DNA of 64,000 nucleotides, taken from assembly GCF_964283195.1 (NCBI RefSeq), contig NZ_CAXYLH010000002.1. One strand, given 5' to 3'. The notes under the pieces were generated by a model. It searched no databases, was not told the DNA's origin, and saw nothing but the letters and a program-made list of their open reading frames with translations. Positions 44,997-53,871 of this stretch are shown here, in pieces (position 1 is the stretch's first letter; the number at the start of each line of letters is the position of its first letter). The position numbers and the translations under genes were made by a program. The stretch is from Paratractidigestivibacter sp003150175 (GTDB lineage: Bacteria; Actinomycetota; Coriobacteriia; Coriobacteriales; Atopobiaceae).

Positions 44997-46217
44997 ATGG
45001 CCGAGATGCTCACCCTCGAGGCGTTCGAGGAGGCTTCCGAGAAGGTCAAGGAGGTCACGCTCGAGACCAAGCTCGTCGAGAGCCCCTACCTCAGCGCCGC
45101 CACCGGCAACCGCGTTTGGCTGAAGCCTGAGAACATGCAGCGCACCGGGGCCTACAAGCTCCGCGGCGCATACTACAAGATCTCGAAGCTTTCGGCCGAG
45201 GAGCTCGGCCGCGGCGTCATCACTGCGAGCGCGGGCAACCACGCGCAGGGCGTGGCCTACGCCGCCACCCACGCCGGCGCGCGCTCGGTCGTCGTGATGC
45301 CCACCACCACCCCGCTCATCAAGGTCGAGCGCACCAAGGGCTACGGTGCGGATGTCATCCTCTACGGCGATGTCTTCGACGACGCGAAGAACAAGGCCGT
45401 CGAGCTCGCCGAGGAGCAGGGGCTCACCTACATCCCGCCCTTCAACGACGAGACCGTAGCCACGGGTCAGGGCACCATCGGCATGGAGATCGTCCAGGAG
45501 CTGCCGCTCGTCGACACCATCCTCGTGCCCGTGGGCGGCGGCGGCCTCGCCTGCGGCGTCGCCACCTTCGCGAAGCTGTACAACCCGAAGATCCGCGTGA
45601 TCGGCGTCGAGCCTGCGGGCGCGCCTTCGCTCACCGCCGCCCTCGAGGCGGGCCATGCGGTGAAGATCCCCTCTGCCAACACCATCGCCGACGGCACCGC
45701 GGTCCTCGAGGTGGGCGACAAGGTCTTCCCGTACCTCAAGGAGAACCTCGACGACGTCATGTGCGTCGAGGACGACGAGCTCGTGGTGAGCTTCCTCGAC
45801 ATGGTCGAGAACCACAAGATGATCGTCGAGAACTCCGGCCTGCTCTCCGTCGCGGCCTCCAAGCACCTCCCGGCCGATGGCAAGCGCGTCGCCTGCGTTC
45901 TCTCCGGCGGCAACATGGACGTGATCACGATGAGCTCTGTCGTCCAGCACGGCCTCATCCAGCGCGGGCGCATCTTCACGGTGAGCGTGCTATTGCCGGA
46001 CCGCCCGGGCATGCTCGTCAAGGTCGCTTCGGTCATCGCCGAGCAGAACGGCAACGTCGTCAAGCTCGAGCACAACCAGTTCGTGAGCACGAACCGCAAT
46101 GCCGCCGTCGAGCTGCGCGTGACCATCGAGGCCTATGGCACCGAGCACCGCGCCCAGATCGTCGACGCCCTCGCCTCCGCCGGATTCACCCCGACCCTCG
46201 TCCAGACGAGCCTGTAG
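44997..46217 (+). CDS. ilvA: Threonine ammonia-lyase with C-terminal ACT domain
   Basis: This 406-residue PLP enzyme deaminates threonine to 2-ketobutyrate, the entry to isoleucine. The PLP lysine is in TGAYKLRGA. Other marks are TASAGNHAQGVAYAA, the phosphate loop PVGGGGLACG and SGGNMD near residue 305. A single ACT-like domain (SVLLPDRPGMLVKVASVIAEQ) ends the protein, as in the short 400-residue form rather than E. coli IlvA. ATG 44997 follows TTGGAG. It directly follows tRNA-Ala and could also be catabolic (tdcB-like). Confidence 0.9.
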   Translation: MAEMLTLEAFEEASEKVKEVTLETKLVESPYLSAATGNRVWLKPENMQRTGAYKLRGAYYKISKLSAEELGRGVITASAGNHAQGVAYAATHAGARSVVVMPTTTPLIKVERTKGYGADVILYGDVFDDAKNKAVELAEEQGLTYIPPFNDETVATGQGTIGMEIVQELPLVDTILVPVGGGGLACGVATFAKLYNPKIRVIGVEPAGAPSLTAALEAGHAVKIPSANTIADGTAVLEVGDKVFPYLKENLDDVMCVEDDELVVSFLDMVENHKMIVENSGLLSVAASKHLPADGKRVACVLSGGNMDVITMSSVVQHGLIQRGRIFTVSVLLPDRPGMLVKVASVIAEQNGNVVKLEHNQFVSTNRNAAVELRVTIEAYGTEHRAQIVDALASAGFTPTLVQTSL

Positions 46218-46271
46218 CCCCATCTGGGCCCTCGGCCGGCTCATGTGCCTCTGTGCTCGAACCACACCCAA

Positions 46272-46441
46272 CAAAAAAAGCCGCCCCCTGCGCCGAATAA
46301 TGAACCCACCTTCAAAAGGTGGGTGTCCGCATCGCGCGTTCCGGCTTTCCCATCAACGGGGAATTCCCGTACTGAACACGAGATTTAAGACTCCCTAGTA
46401 ACGCTTGTCGGTTCACCCAGTTTGCGGCGCAGGGGAACGAC
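46272..46441 (-). ncRNA. ssrS: 6S RNA (RNA polymerase regulator)
   Basis: On the minus strand about 170 bases fold like 6S RNA. Closing stem CCCCTGCGCCG/CGGCGCAGGGG is perfect (46425-46435 with 46285-46295). A 3'-side hairpin CCCACCTTTTGAAGGTGGG occurs as in other 6S RNAs. A large open middle region is followed by GGCGGCTTTTTTTG as terminator. TATATT at 46453-46448 is a good -10, placing the start near 46441. 6S RNA binds sigma-70-type holoenzyme as a promoter mimic in stationary phase. The gap 46218-46639 holds nothing else I can name. Confidence 0.8.
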
Positions 46442-46639
46442 ACCTCCAATATATGCGATGCCGGAACGAGGAAAAGACTTGACTTTAGCTGCTTTTCCGG
46501 GGTGTGGAGCGACTGCGACCGCTCGTGCGCGCCGCTCGCACGAGCTGTGAGCTTCTTGTAAGCTATAACCAAACTGTGCCGCCGGCGCCGCCGCGCGGCG
46601 CTTCGTCGAATCGGATCATAATAAGAGGGGAGAGGGCAG

Positions 46640-47839
46640 TTGGGCGGATTCGTTCCCGATTGGATACCGTTCTCGTCCCTCTTTGCCGCGGCGCTTTTGA
46701 CCTCGCTCGCGGCGACCCCGCTCGCGCGTAGGATCGCCGTCAAGCTCGGCGCGATCGATAAGCCCACGGGCCGCCGTGTGAACAAGGTCCCGGTCCCCCG
46801 CATGGGCGGCATCGCCATCTTCTGCGGCATCGCGGCCGCTTTCGCCGTCCAGTACGTCGGGACGATGTTCCTTGGATGGCCGGTCGTCCTTGTGCCCTCG
46901 CCGAAGCTGCGGGTCAACTACTGGATGCTCGTCCTTGCGTTCTGCGTGATCTTCACCACCGGGCTTTTGGACGACAAGTTCTCGCTCAAGCCGGCCCAGA
47001 AGCTCGCGGGTCAGGTGCTCGCGGCCGTGATCGCCGTCGCGGGCGGCCTCGTCATCGGCGACATATCGTCCCCGCTCGGTCCCGAGTTCATCTCGCTTGG
47101 CTGGCTGGCGTACCCGGTGACGGTCATCTACCTCGTCGCCTACGTGAACATCATCAATCTCATCGACGGGCTCGACGGGCTCGCCGCCGGGATCTCGGCC
47201 ATCGCGAGCTTCACCATGTTCGTTCTTTCGGTCATGGCTGGCAGGCTCGACGCCGCCGCGCTCTCCATCGCGGTCACGGGCTCCTCGCTCGGGTTCCTTC
47301 GCTACAACTTCCATCCTGCGTCGATATTCATGGGGGACTCCGGCTCGCTCACCTTGGGCTTCGCGCTCGGCTGCTCGTCGCTGCTCTCCGTCACGCGCTT
47401 CGCGGGCCTGACGACGATCATCGTGCCGCTCGTTATCGCGGCGGTGCCCATCCTGGACACCCTCTCGGCCATCGTCCGGCGTACCCGCGCGCACGTGAGC
47501 ATCGGCCAGGCCGACCGCGGCCATATCCACCACCGCCTCATGGACGAGGGCTTCGACCAGCGCCAGGCGGTGCTCGTCATGTACGCCTGGACCCTCATGC
47601 TCTGCCTCGGGTCCGTGGTCATGACGCAGGTCGGCACGTGGCCCCGCGTGGGGATCTTCTGCGCGCTCGCCGCGGCGTCGTTCCTCTTTGCGCACAAGCT
47701 TCACCTCTTCGAGCCGGTGCTCCTGCACCATTACAATCCCCGCACGGGCAAGGACGAGCTGATCTCGCCCGCCGACGATGCCTTCGAGGCGGAGGCCGAG
47801 AAACAGTCCGAGCAGCACTGGTGGGAGCGCGATAAATAG
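46640..47839 (+). CDS. Undecaprenyl-phosphate GlcNAc-1-phosphate transferase (WecA/TagO family)
   Basis: This 399-residue integral membrane enzyme has about eleven hydrophobic segments and starts at TTG 46640 after GAGGGGAGAGGG. It transfers a sugar-1-phosphate from a UDP-sugar to undecaprenyl phosphate, the first step of wall teichoic or other surface glycopolymers. Active-site motifs are GLLDDKFSLKP, NIINLIDGLDGLAAG, FMGDSGSL and the cytoplasmic HIHH in RGHIHHRLMDEG. Its stop shares one base with the next gene start. Confidence 0.92.
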   Translation: MGGFVPDWIPFSSLFAAALLTSLAATPLARRIAVKLGAIDKPTGRRVNKVPVPRMGGIAIFCGIAAAFAVQYVGTMFLGWPVVLVPSPKLRVNYWMLVLAFCVIFTTGLLDDKFSLKPAQKLAGQVLAAVIAVAGGLVIGDISSPLGPEFISLGWLAYPVTVIYLVAYVNIINLIDGLDGLAAGISAIASFTMFVLSVMAGRLDAAALSIAVTGSSLGFLRYNFHPASIFMGDSGSLTLGFALGCSSLLSVTRFAGLTTIIVPLVIAAVPILDTLSAIVRRTRAHVSIGQADRGHIHHRLMDEGFDQRQAVLVMYAWTLMLCLGSVVMTQVGTWPRVGIFCALAAASFLFAHKLHLFEPVLLHHYNPRTGKDELISPADDAFEAEAEKQSEQHWWERDK

Positions 47840-48780
47840 TGAGCGCCCCCGCGAGCTCGCCGTTCGGCGAGAAGCCCTACTCCGCTTGCCGCCTGTGCCC
47901 CAGGCGATGCGGCGCCGACCGAGATGGCGGCAAGACCGGTTTCTGCGGCATGACCGCGGCCCCTCGAGCCGCCCGCTCCGCCCTCCATTTCTGGGAGGAG
48001 CCGCCGATCTCCGGCGAGTCGGGCAGCGGCGCGATCTTCTTCTCGGGCTGCACGCTGCGCTGTGTGTTCTGCCAGAACCACGAGATATCCACCGGCGGCT
48101 TCGGCGTCGAGGTCACGCTCGAGCGAATCGCGGGCATGATGCTCGACCTGCAGGGTCAGGGCGCGAACAACATCAACCTCGTGACGGCCCTCCACTTCGC
48201 TCCGACGGTTCGCGAGTCCGTCCTCCTCGCCCGCGAGAAGGGCCTTGCTCTTCCCATCGTCTGCAACACCGGCGGCTACGAGCTCGTGGACACTGTGCGC
48301 GCCATGGCCGACGTCGTGGACGTGTGGCTTCCCGATTTCAAGTACGCCGACCCTGCGCTCGCAGGATCGCTCTCCTGCGCCCGCGACTACCCGGAGGTGG
48401 CCGCGTCTGCTCTTGCCGAGATGATCTCCGCCGTCGAGGCCGCCGGCGGCAGGCTCGTCGACGACGACGGGCTCATGAGGCGCGGGGTCATCGTGCGCCA
48501 CCTGATGCTTCCCGGCCACCTCGACGACACCCTTCGCGTCCTCGAGCGCGTCTGGGGAATTGCCGGCAACTCCTGCGACCTCTCGCTGATGAACCAGTAC
48601 ACGCCCAGCGAGGAATGCCGCCGCGCTGGCGGGGACCTCGCGCGCGCGATCACGGAGGACGAGTACGAGATCGCTCTGTGCCATGCGGACGACCTCGGCT
48701 TCGAGCGTATCTGGTGGCAGGAGGGCGGCACCGTGAGCGAGAGCTTCGTGCCCGCGTTCGACCTCACGGGCGTCGTCTGA
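47839..48780 (+). CDS. Radical SAM protein, PflX-like
   Basis: This 313-residue radical SAM protein has the 4Fe-4S motif GCTLRCVFCQN near residue 70. A second Cys-rich N-terminus CRLCPRRCGADRDGGKTGFCG precedes WEEPPISGESGSGAIFFSG. This exact layout marks the PflX group, related to pyruvate-formate-lyase activases but of unknown substrate. GTG 47839 overlaps the transferase stop (TAGTG). No glycyl-radical enzyme is adjacent, and pairing with a cell-wall gene is probably incidental. Confidence 0.85.
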   Translation: MSAPASSPFGEKPYSACRLCPRRCGADRDGGKTGFCGMTAAPRAARSALHFWEEPPISGESGSGAIFFSGCTLRCVFCQNHEISTGGFGVEVTLERIAGMMLDLQGQGANNINLVTALHFAPTVRESVLLAREKGLALPIVCNTGGYELVDTVRAMADVVDVWLPDFKYADPALAGSLSCARDYPEVAASALAEMISAVEAAGGRLVDDDGLMRRGVIVRHLMLPGHLDDTLRVLERVWGIAGNSCDLSLMNQYTPSEECRRAGGDLARAITEDEYEIALCHADDLGFERIWWQEGGTVSESFVPAFDLTGVV

Positions 48781-48791
48781 CGAAAATAGCC

Positions 48792-48840
48792 GGGCCGCCT
48801 CGCCGCATCCGCCCTGGCGCGGGTCGCGGCGAGGCGGCCC
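48792..48840 (+). terminator. Hairpin after the radical SAM gene
   Basis: GGGCCGCCTCGCCGC (48792-48806) pairs exactly with 48826-48840 over a 19-base loop. There is no clear T-run. Confidence 0.55.
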
Positions 48841-48896
48841 GCCCCCGTTCGGTGGAGTATAGTTTTTCTAGCTGATCGCATGACCTTGGAGGACGA

Positions 48897-49229
48897 ATGT
48901 CCCAGAACGATACCCTGACCGACGAGGAGCGCGCCGAGCTCGAGCAGCTGCGCGCCGAGAAGGCCGCGCGCGAGCAGGCGGCGCGCGCCGCCGCCGAGCG
49001 CGCCGAGCTCGACCGCCTCCGCGCCGAGAAGGCCCAGGCGCAAAAGTCCGCCGAGGCGGCGGCTGCGCGCTCTGCTCAGCAAGCCCAGGAGGCCGCCGAC
49101 CTTGAGCGCGCCCGCAAGCTCATGGAGCCCGACGATGACGACCTCAAGATGGCCCCCGGCCAGAAGATCGTCATCGCCGCCGTCGTGGGCATCGCCCTCG
49201 TTTGGCTGCTCATCACCATCTTCGGTTAG
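48897..49229 (+). CDS. Small coiled-coil protein with C-terminal membrane helix
   Basis: This protein of 110 residues is almost entirely Ala/Glu/Arg heptad-rich from 8 to 75 (DEERAELEQLRAEKAARE). It ends in one membrane helix KIVIAAVVGIALVWLLITIF, so it is probably tail-anchored. TTGGAGGA precedes ATG 48897, and TATAGT at 48858-48863 may be its -10. It is eight bases before pncB. Function is unknown. The architecture recalls the larger coiled-coil protein at 19.4-20.7 kb. Confidence 0.65.
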   Translation: MSQNDTLTDEERAELEQLRAEKAAREQAARAAAERAELDRLRAEKAQAQKSAEAAAARSAQQAQEAADLERARKLMEPDDDDLKMAPGQKIVIAAVVGIALVWLLITIFG

Positions 49230-49237
49230 GAGACACC

Positions 49238-50722
49238 ATGTCGCTCACCGACCGCACCAAGCCTACCGACGTCTGCCTGAACACCGACCTCTATGAGCTG
49301 ACCATGGCCCAGGGGTTCTGGGAGTCGGGCCTTGTCGGCACGCAGGCCTGCTTCAACGCGTTCTTCCGCGAGAACCCCTTCGGCGGCGGTTTCGGCGTCG
49401 CCTGCGGCACGGGGCAGATCGCCGAGCTCGTCGAGAACTTCGTGTTCGACGACGAGGACGTGGACTACCTTGCCTCGCTCACGGCCCCGGGCGGCGGCCC
49501 CATGTTCAAGCCCGGCTTCCTCGAGTATCTCCGCGGGCACAGGCTCGACCTCACCATCGACGCGGTGCCCGAGGGAGAGGTCGTCTTCCCCCGCGAGCCG
49601 ATGGTCCGCGTCGTGGGCCCCATCATCGACTGCCAGCTCATCGAGACCGCGCTTCTTAACCTCGTGAACTTCCAGACGCTCGTCGCCACGAAGACCGCGC
49701 GCGTGGTCAAGTCGGCCGAGGGCCACCCGGTCTCGGACTTCGGCCTGCGCCGCGCCCAGGGCCCGGACGGCGGCCTCGCGGTCGCGCGCGCCTCCTACAT
49801 CGCCGGCGCGAGCTCCACCTCCAACGTGCTCGCCGGCAAGATCTACGGGATCCCCGTGTTCGGGACCCACGCCCACTCCTGGGTCATGGCTTTCTCGACC
49901 GAGCTCGGGGCCTTCCGCGCCTTCGCTAAGTCGAGCCCGAAGAACTGCTGCCTGCTCCTCGACACCTACGACGTGCACCAGGGCATAAAGAACGCCATCA
50001 CGTGCGCCAAGGAGATGGAGGAGGCCGGCGAGCACCTCGCAGCGGTCCGAATCGACTCCGGAGACCTCGCGAAGCTCTCCAAGGACGCCCGCGCGGCGTT
50101 CGACGAGGCGGGCCTTCCGTACGTGAAGATCTCGGTCTCCAACGACCTCGACGAGTACACGATCCAGTCCCTCTTTGCGCAGGGGGCGCCGATCGACTCG
50201 TTCGGCGTGGGCACCAAGCTCGCAACGTGCGACCCGCAGCCGAGCCTCGGCGGCGTCTACAAGCTCTCCGCCGTTCGCGAGGGCGAGTCCGAGCCGTGGC
50301 GCCCCGTCATCAAGCTCTCGGAGCAGGCCTATAAGCGCACCATCCCCGGTATCCAGCGCGTGCTGAGGTTCTATGACGAGGCCGGCTGCCCCGTCGGCGA
50401 CATGATCTGCCAGGAGGGCGCCGAGCCTGCCTGCGACGAGATGATCGACATCCTCGACACCTTCCGCTCCTACGACCTCTCCGGCACGCCGCGCGAGCTT
50501 CTTGCCCGCATGGTCGAGCACGGCTCCGGCACCGAGGCGGGCGCCGCTTCCATCGAGCAGGCCCGCGAGAGGTGCAAGACCGCGATCATGCACCTCGACG
50601 CTGCCGTCACCCGCTTCCTCAACCCGCAGACCTACCCCGTGGGCCTCGAGCTCGGCCTCGCGAGGCTGCGCCAGGAGCTCTCGGCGGAGGAGCGCCGCAG
50701 CTCCGGGCGTCCCGTCATCTGA
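49238..50722 (+). CDS. pncB: Nicotinate phosphoribosyltransferase
   Basis: This 494-residue enzyme makes nicotinate mononucleotide from nicotinic acid and PRPP for NAD salvage. Family marks are NTDLYELTMAQGF, SDFGLRRAQGPDGG, GIPVFGTHAHSWVMAF (phosphorylated His region), IDSGDLAKLS and FGVGTKLATC. TTAGGAGA precedes ATG 49238. A start 12 codons earlier would run into the previous gene. Confidence 0.95.
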   Translation: MSLTDRTKPTDVCLNTDLYELTMAQGFWESGLVGTQACFNAFFRENPFGGGFGVACGTGQIAELVENFVFDDEDVDYLASLTAPGGGPMFKPGFLEYLRGHRLDLTIDAVPEGEVVFPREPMVRVVGPIIDCQLIETALLNLVNFQTLVATKTARVVKSAEGHPVSDFGLRRAQGPDGGLAVARASYIAGASSTSNVLAGKIYGIPVFGTHAHSWVMAFSTELGAFRAFAKSSPKNCCLLLDTYDVHQGIKNAITCAKEMEEAGEHLAAVRIDSGDLAKLSKDARAAFDEAGLPYVKISVSNDLDEYTIQSLFAQGAPIDSFGVGTKLATCDPQPSLGGVYKLSAVREGESEPWRPVIKLSEQAYKRTIPGIQRVLRFYDEAGCPVGDMICQEGAEPACDEMIDILDTFRSYDLSGTPRELLARMVEHGSGTEAGAASIEQARERCKTAIMHLDAAVTRFLNPQTYPVGLELGLARLRQELSAEERRSSGRPVI

Positions 50723-50756
50723 TGACGGCGGCCCCGCGCCATGCCCATCTATCGTT

Positions 50757-50765
50757 TGCTAGAAT
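50757..50765 (+). promoter_or_regulatory. Extended -10 promoter of argS
   Basis: TGC-TAGAAT (TAGAAT at 50760-50765) is an extended -10, 38 bases before the argS start. Confidence 0.45.
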
Positions 50766-50802
50766 CCACCAGGTATTTGTTCAGAACATGTTTGGAGTCC
50801 CT

Positions 50803-52644
50803 ATGCCCGAGAAACTCGAGGAACTAGTCCGCGCCGCGCTCGCCGCCGCCCAGTCCGTAGGGGAGCTGCCCGAATTCGACGTCGCCGACATGGGCTTCGA
50901 GCGCCCCGCCGACTCCTCGAACGGCGACTGGTCCTCGACCGTCGCGATGCGCTCCGCCCGCCTCGCGCACTGCGCCCCCGCAAAGATCGCGCAGGCCATC
51001 GTGGCGCACCTCCCCGAGGACCCCGCCCTCGCCAAGGTCGAGGTCGCGGGCCCCGGCTTCATCAATTTCTACCTGAACACCGCCTCCGCGAACGACATCT
51101 TCCGCGTCGTGCGCGAGTCCGGGGACGACTTCGCCCGCTCTGACATCGGCACGGGAAAGAAGATCCAGGTCGAGTTCGTCTCCGCGAACCCCGTGGGCCC
51201 GCTCCACATTGGCCACGGCCGCTGGGCCGCGCTCGGCGACTCGCTCTGCAACGTCCTCGAGCGCGCCGGCTACGACGTGGAGCGCGAGTACTACATCAAC
51301 GACCACGGCTCGCAGATGGACGTCTTCGGCCACTCGATCTCCAAGCGCTACCTGCAGCTCTTGGAGCTCATGGGGGAGGGCAAGTCCTGCGGGGAGGCCG
51401 TGGCGGCGCTCCTGGCCGACCGCGAGGCGTACGTCGCCGATGAGGAGGACGCCCACCCCGAGACCCACCCCTACACCGACGCCTTCAACGAGGCCCTCGG
51501 CGGCAACGCCTACGCGGGCGACTACATCGTCGACCTCGCGGCGCGCTTCGTCGCCTCCGATGGCGATGCCCTCGCGGGGGCGACCGAGGACGAGCGCTGC
51601 GCCTCCTTCCGCGAGCGCGGCTACAAGATGATGCTCGAGTCCATCCGCGAGACCTGCCATAAGGCCCGCTGCGACTTCGACGTCTGGTTCTCCGAGCGCA
51701 GCCTCTACGAGAAGGGCCCGGACGGCACCTCCGCCGTCGACCGCGCCCTCGCCAAGCTCGACGAGCTCGGCTACCTCTTCCGCGACGAGGCGGGAGCCCT
51801 GTGGTTCCGCTCAACCGACTTCGGCGACGACAAGGACCGCGTCCTCATAAAGACCAACGGCGAGTACACCTATTTCGCCTCCGACGTCGCTTATCACTGG
51901 AACAAGTTCCGGCGCGTCGACCACGTCATCGACCTGTGGGGCGCCGACCACCACGGCTACATCAAGCGCATCCAGTCCGTCTGCGAGGCGCTCGGCTACC
52001 CCGATCAGTTCGAGGTCGTTCTCGGCCAGCTCGTGAACCTCCTGCGCGACGGCGTGCCGGTGCGCATGAGCAAGCGCAAGGGCACCATGGTCGCCTTCGA
52101 CGAGCTTTTGGAGGAGGTCGGCGCCGACGCCACGCGCTACACGCTCGTCGCCAAGTCGAACAACCAGATGATCGACTTCGACATCGAGGCCGTTAAGCGC
52201 CAGGACAACACGAACCCCGTCTATTACGTCCAGTACGCGCACGCCCGCATCTGCTCCATCCTGCGCCGCGCCGCCGGCGTCGACGCCGATGAGGCCGCGA
52301 AGCTCGGTATGGACGAGGTCGCCCGCCGCGCCGTCGGCGAGGACTACGACCTCGGGCTTCTGACCGACCCGACCGAGGCGGCGCTCGCCCGCAAGCTCGC
52401 GGAGCTCCCCGGGCTCGTCGATTCCTGCGCCCGCGACCGCGCCCCGTTCCGCCTCACCCACTACGCCGAGGACCTCGCGGGGCACTTCCACTCGTTCTAC
52501 GCCGCGTGCCAGGTCATCCCCGGCGCGGGCCGTCCGCTGGACGGGGGCCTCTCGCACGCGCGCCTCGCCGCGGTCGACGCGTGCCGTCGTGTGCTCGCGC
52601 TCACGCTCAACATGATCGGCGTCACGGCACCGCAGGTCATGTAG
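50803..52644 (+). CDS. argS: Arginyl-tRNA synthetase
   Basis: This 613-residue class I synthetase has the N-terminal Add1 domain, HIGH in GPLHIGHGRWAALGD, WGADHHGYIKR, and a KMSKS-equivalent VRMSKRKGTM. The C-terminal anticodon-binding DALR domain ends in ALTLNMIGVTAPQVM. ATG 50803 is preceded by TTGGAG; ATG 50788 is in frame but has no ribosome site. It is slightly longer than E. coli ArgS because of an acidic insert around 205-245. Confidence 0.96.
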   Translation: MPEKLEELVRAALAAAQSVGELPEFDVADMGFERPADSSNGDWSSTVAMRSARLAHCAPAKIAQAIVAHLPEDPALAKVEVAGPGFINFYLNTASANDIFRVVRESGDDFARSDIGTGKKIQVEFVSANPVGPLHIGHGRWAALGDSLCNVLERAGYDVEREYYINDHGSQMDVFGHSISKRYLQLLELMGEGKSCGEAVAALLADREAYVADEEDAHPETHPYTDAFNEALGGNAYAGDYIVDLAARFVASDGDALAGATEDERCASFRERGYKMMLESIRETCHKARCDFDVWFSERSLYEKGPDGTSAVDRALAKLDELGYLFRDEAGALWFRSTDFGDDKDRVLIKTNGEYTYFASDVAYHWNKFRRVDHVIDLWGADHHGYIKRIQSVCEALGYPDQFEVVLGQLVNLLRDGVPVRMSKRKGTMVAFDELLEEVGADATRYTLVAKSNNQMIDFDIEAVKRQDNTNPVYYVQYAHARICSILRRAAGVDADEAAKLGMDEVARRAVGEDYDLGLLTDPTEAALARKLAELPGLVDSCARDRAPFRLTHYAEDLAGHFHSFYAACQVIPGAGRPLDGGLSHARLAAVDACRRVLALTLNMIGVTAPQVM

Positions 52645-52665
52645 GGCCTCGCCCGGGTTTCGGGG

Positions 52666-52700
52666 TGCGCGGCCGGCGGCTACTCGCCGCCAGCCGCGCA
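52666..52700 (+). terminator. Hairpin after argS
   Basis: TGCGCGGC plus GGCGG (52666-52679) pairs with GCCGCC and GCCGCGCA (52686-52700) with one bulge. An AT-rich stretch follows at 52712-52734 but no direct T-run. Confidence 0.5.
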
Positions 52701-52732
52701 TACCTTCAGTGATTTATATTTCTATTTTATGT

Positions 52733-52778
52733 AACGTGCACGGGGACAATTTGAAGTCCCGTGCACGTTTCGTATAAT
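52733..52778 (+). promoter_or_regulatory. Hairpin overlapping the promoter of the tandem-MarR gene
   Basis: CGTGCACGGGGAC (52735-52747) pairs with GTCCCGTGCACG (52756-52767). TATAAT at 52773-52778 with TTGAAG at 52751-52756 (16-base spacer) forms a promoter whose -35 lies inside the hairpin. The palindrome could be an operator for the encoded MarR-type protein. Confidence 0.5.
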
Positions 52779-52854
52779 CGCGGCTGTGAGCGGCTCCGGG
52801 TTTCGGCCCTGCGTCCGCTGCATGGCATCAAAGTTCGATTTTCAGGGGTAGATA

Positions 52855-53535
52855 ATGGATCTTCGCGAGTACATGTCGGTCCGCAGGGCGTACAACGTCG
52901 TCCGCCAGAAAGTAGAGTCCGACAAGAGGCTGACGTTCGAGGAGTTCGCCATTCTCTGCCGGCTCAGCATGGCCGACACGCCGCTCAAGACCTCCGCGAT
53001 CGCCGAGTACCAGAGCGCCCTGCGCCCGACGATGACCCACCGCACGAACCATCTTTCGGGCCTCGGGTTCATCGAGCGCGGCGAGGGGGATACCGACCGC
53101 CGCAACGTCGTCTGCGGGATCTCCGAGAAGGGCCGTGCCGAGGTTATGCGCCTCGCCGGCCTCACCAGGACCCAGATTCCCACCGGCAAGGCGCTCTCGA
53201 GGACCTCTGCCGAGAGGATCTGCAAGTACGCCGATGCCATGGGGAGCATTTTCTGCAAGGCGGGCGACCTGGTTCTTTTGGGCCTTTACTCTGCGGAGGC
53301 CGATGAGCTCACCATCATGCAGCTCGTCGATGTACTCGGGCTTCTGCAGCCGACGGTCTCGATGAGCGTGTCCTCCCTCGCCGAGCAGGGCCTCGTCGAG
53401 CGCCGGCGCGAGTCGGGCAAGCAGCATACGACGAGCGTCGCCTTGACCGAGGCCGGGCGCGACCGGGCTGAGCAGATGAAGCAGGTCATCGAGTCCGTCA
53501 TCGTGCGTCGCAAGGTCCGCAAGCCGAGGAATTAG
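52855..53535 (+). CDS. Single-chain tandem MarR-type regulator
   Basis: This 226-residue protein holds two winged-helix units in one chain. The first (about 27-100) has LTFEEFAILCRLSMADTPLK and a wing GFIERGEGDTDRRN. The second (about 138-210) has LTIMQLVDVLGLLQPTVSMS and a wing GLVERRRESGKQHT. Ordinary MarR proteins are ~150 residues and dimerise; this one may be a pseudo-dimer. It is single-gene, with a promoter/hairpin upstream. Target and ligand are unknown; the nearest genes are argS and rho. Confidence 0.75.
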   Translation: MDLREYMSVRRAYNVVRQKVESDKRLTFEEFAILCRLSMADTPLKTSAIAEYQSALRPTMTHRTNHLSGLGFIERGEGDTDRRNVVCGISEKGRAEVMRLAGLTRTQIPTGKALSRTSAERICKYADAMGSIFCKAGDLVLLGLYSAEADELTIMQLVDVLGLLQPTVSMSVSSLAEQGLVERRRESGKQHTTSVALTEAGRDRAEQMKQVIESVIVRRKVRKPRN

Positions 53536-53614
53536 CGCTCTTCTCGCGGCCACGTGCTTGAGGTCGCGCGGCCGCAGCCGACCGAGGGGCACAAACAAGA
53601 AAACGGAGCCTGTC

Positions 53615-53649
53615 CGGGGCTGTCGGGGGATTAATCTCCGACAGCCCCG
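53615..53649 (+). terminator. Hairpin between the MarR gene and rho
   Basis: CGGGGCTGTCGG (53615-53626) pairs exactly with CCGACAGCCCCG (53638-53649). No T-run follows. Confidence 0.5.
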
Positions 53650-53688
53650 ATTCATGAGTCGGCGCATAGCAAATTAACTCATTTTCGT

Positions 53689-53717
53689 TTGCTTCCGAGC
53701 GTTCTTGCTGCTATAGT
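53689..53717 (+). promoter_or_regulatory. Promoter of rho
   Basis: TTGCTT (53689-53694), a 17-base spacer, and an extended TGC-TATAGT (-10 at 53712-53717) are present. This leaves a leader of about 145 bases. Confidence 0.55.
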
Positions 53718-53736
53718 CGCAATAAAGCAGTCGCGC

Positions 53737-53871
53737 ATGTTGCGCCGTGATCTCACCCTACATATTCTCTTGGGCTTTGATCCGAATTCGACTGTCTCTT
53801 ATCTTGACTCAATATCGGCATTGCGGCCTGCCGTGACCTTGGCCGCGCAAATGCAGAGAGGTACTACATGA
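53737..53871 (+). CDS. Possible 44-residue rho leader peptide
   Basis: An open frame begins at ATG 53737, just after the expected transcript start, and ends in TGA 53869-53871, overlapping the rho ATG as ATGA. The ribosome site is weak and the peptide is not recognised, so coding is uncertain. Overlap suggests translational coupling to rho if it is real. Confidence 0.22.
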   Translation: MLRRDLTLHILLGFDPNSTVSYLDSISALRPAVTLAAQMQRGTT

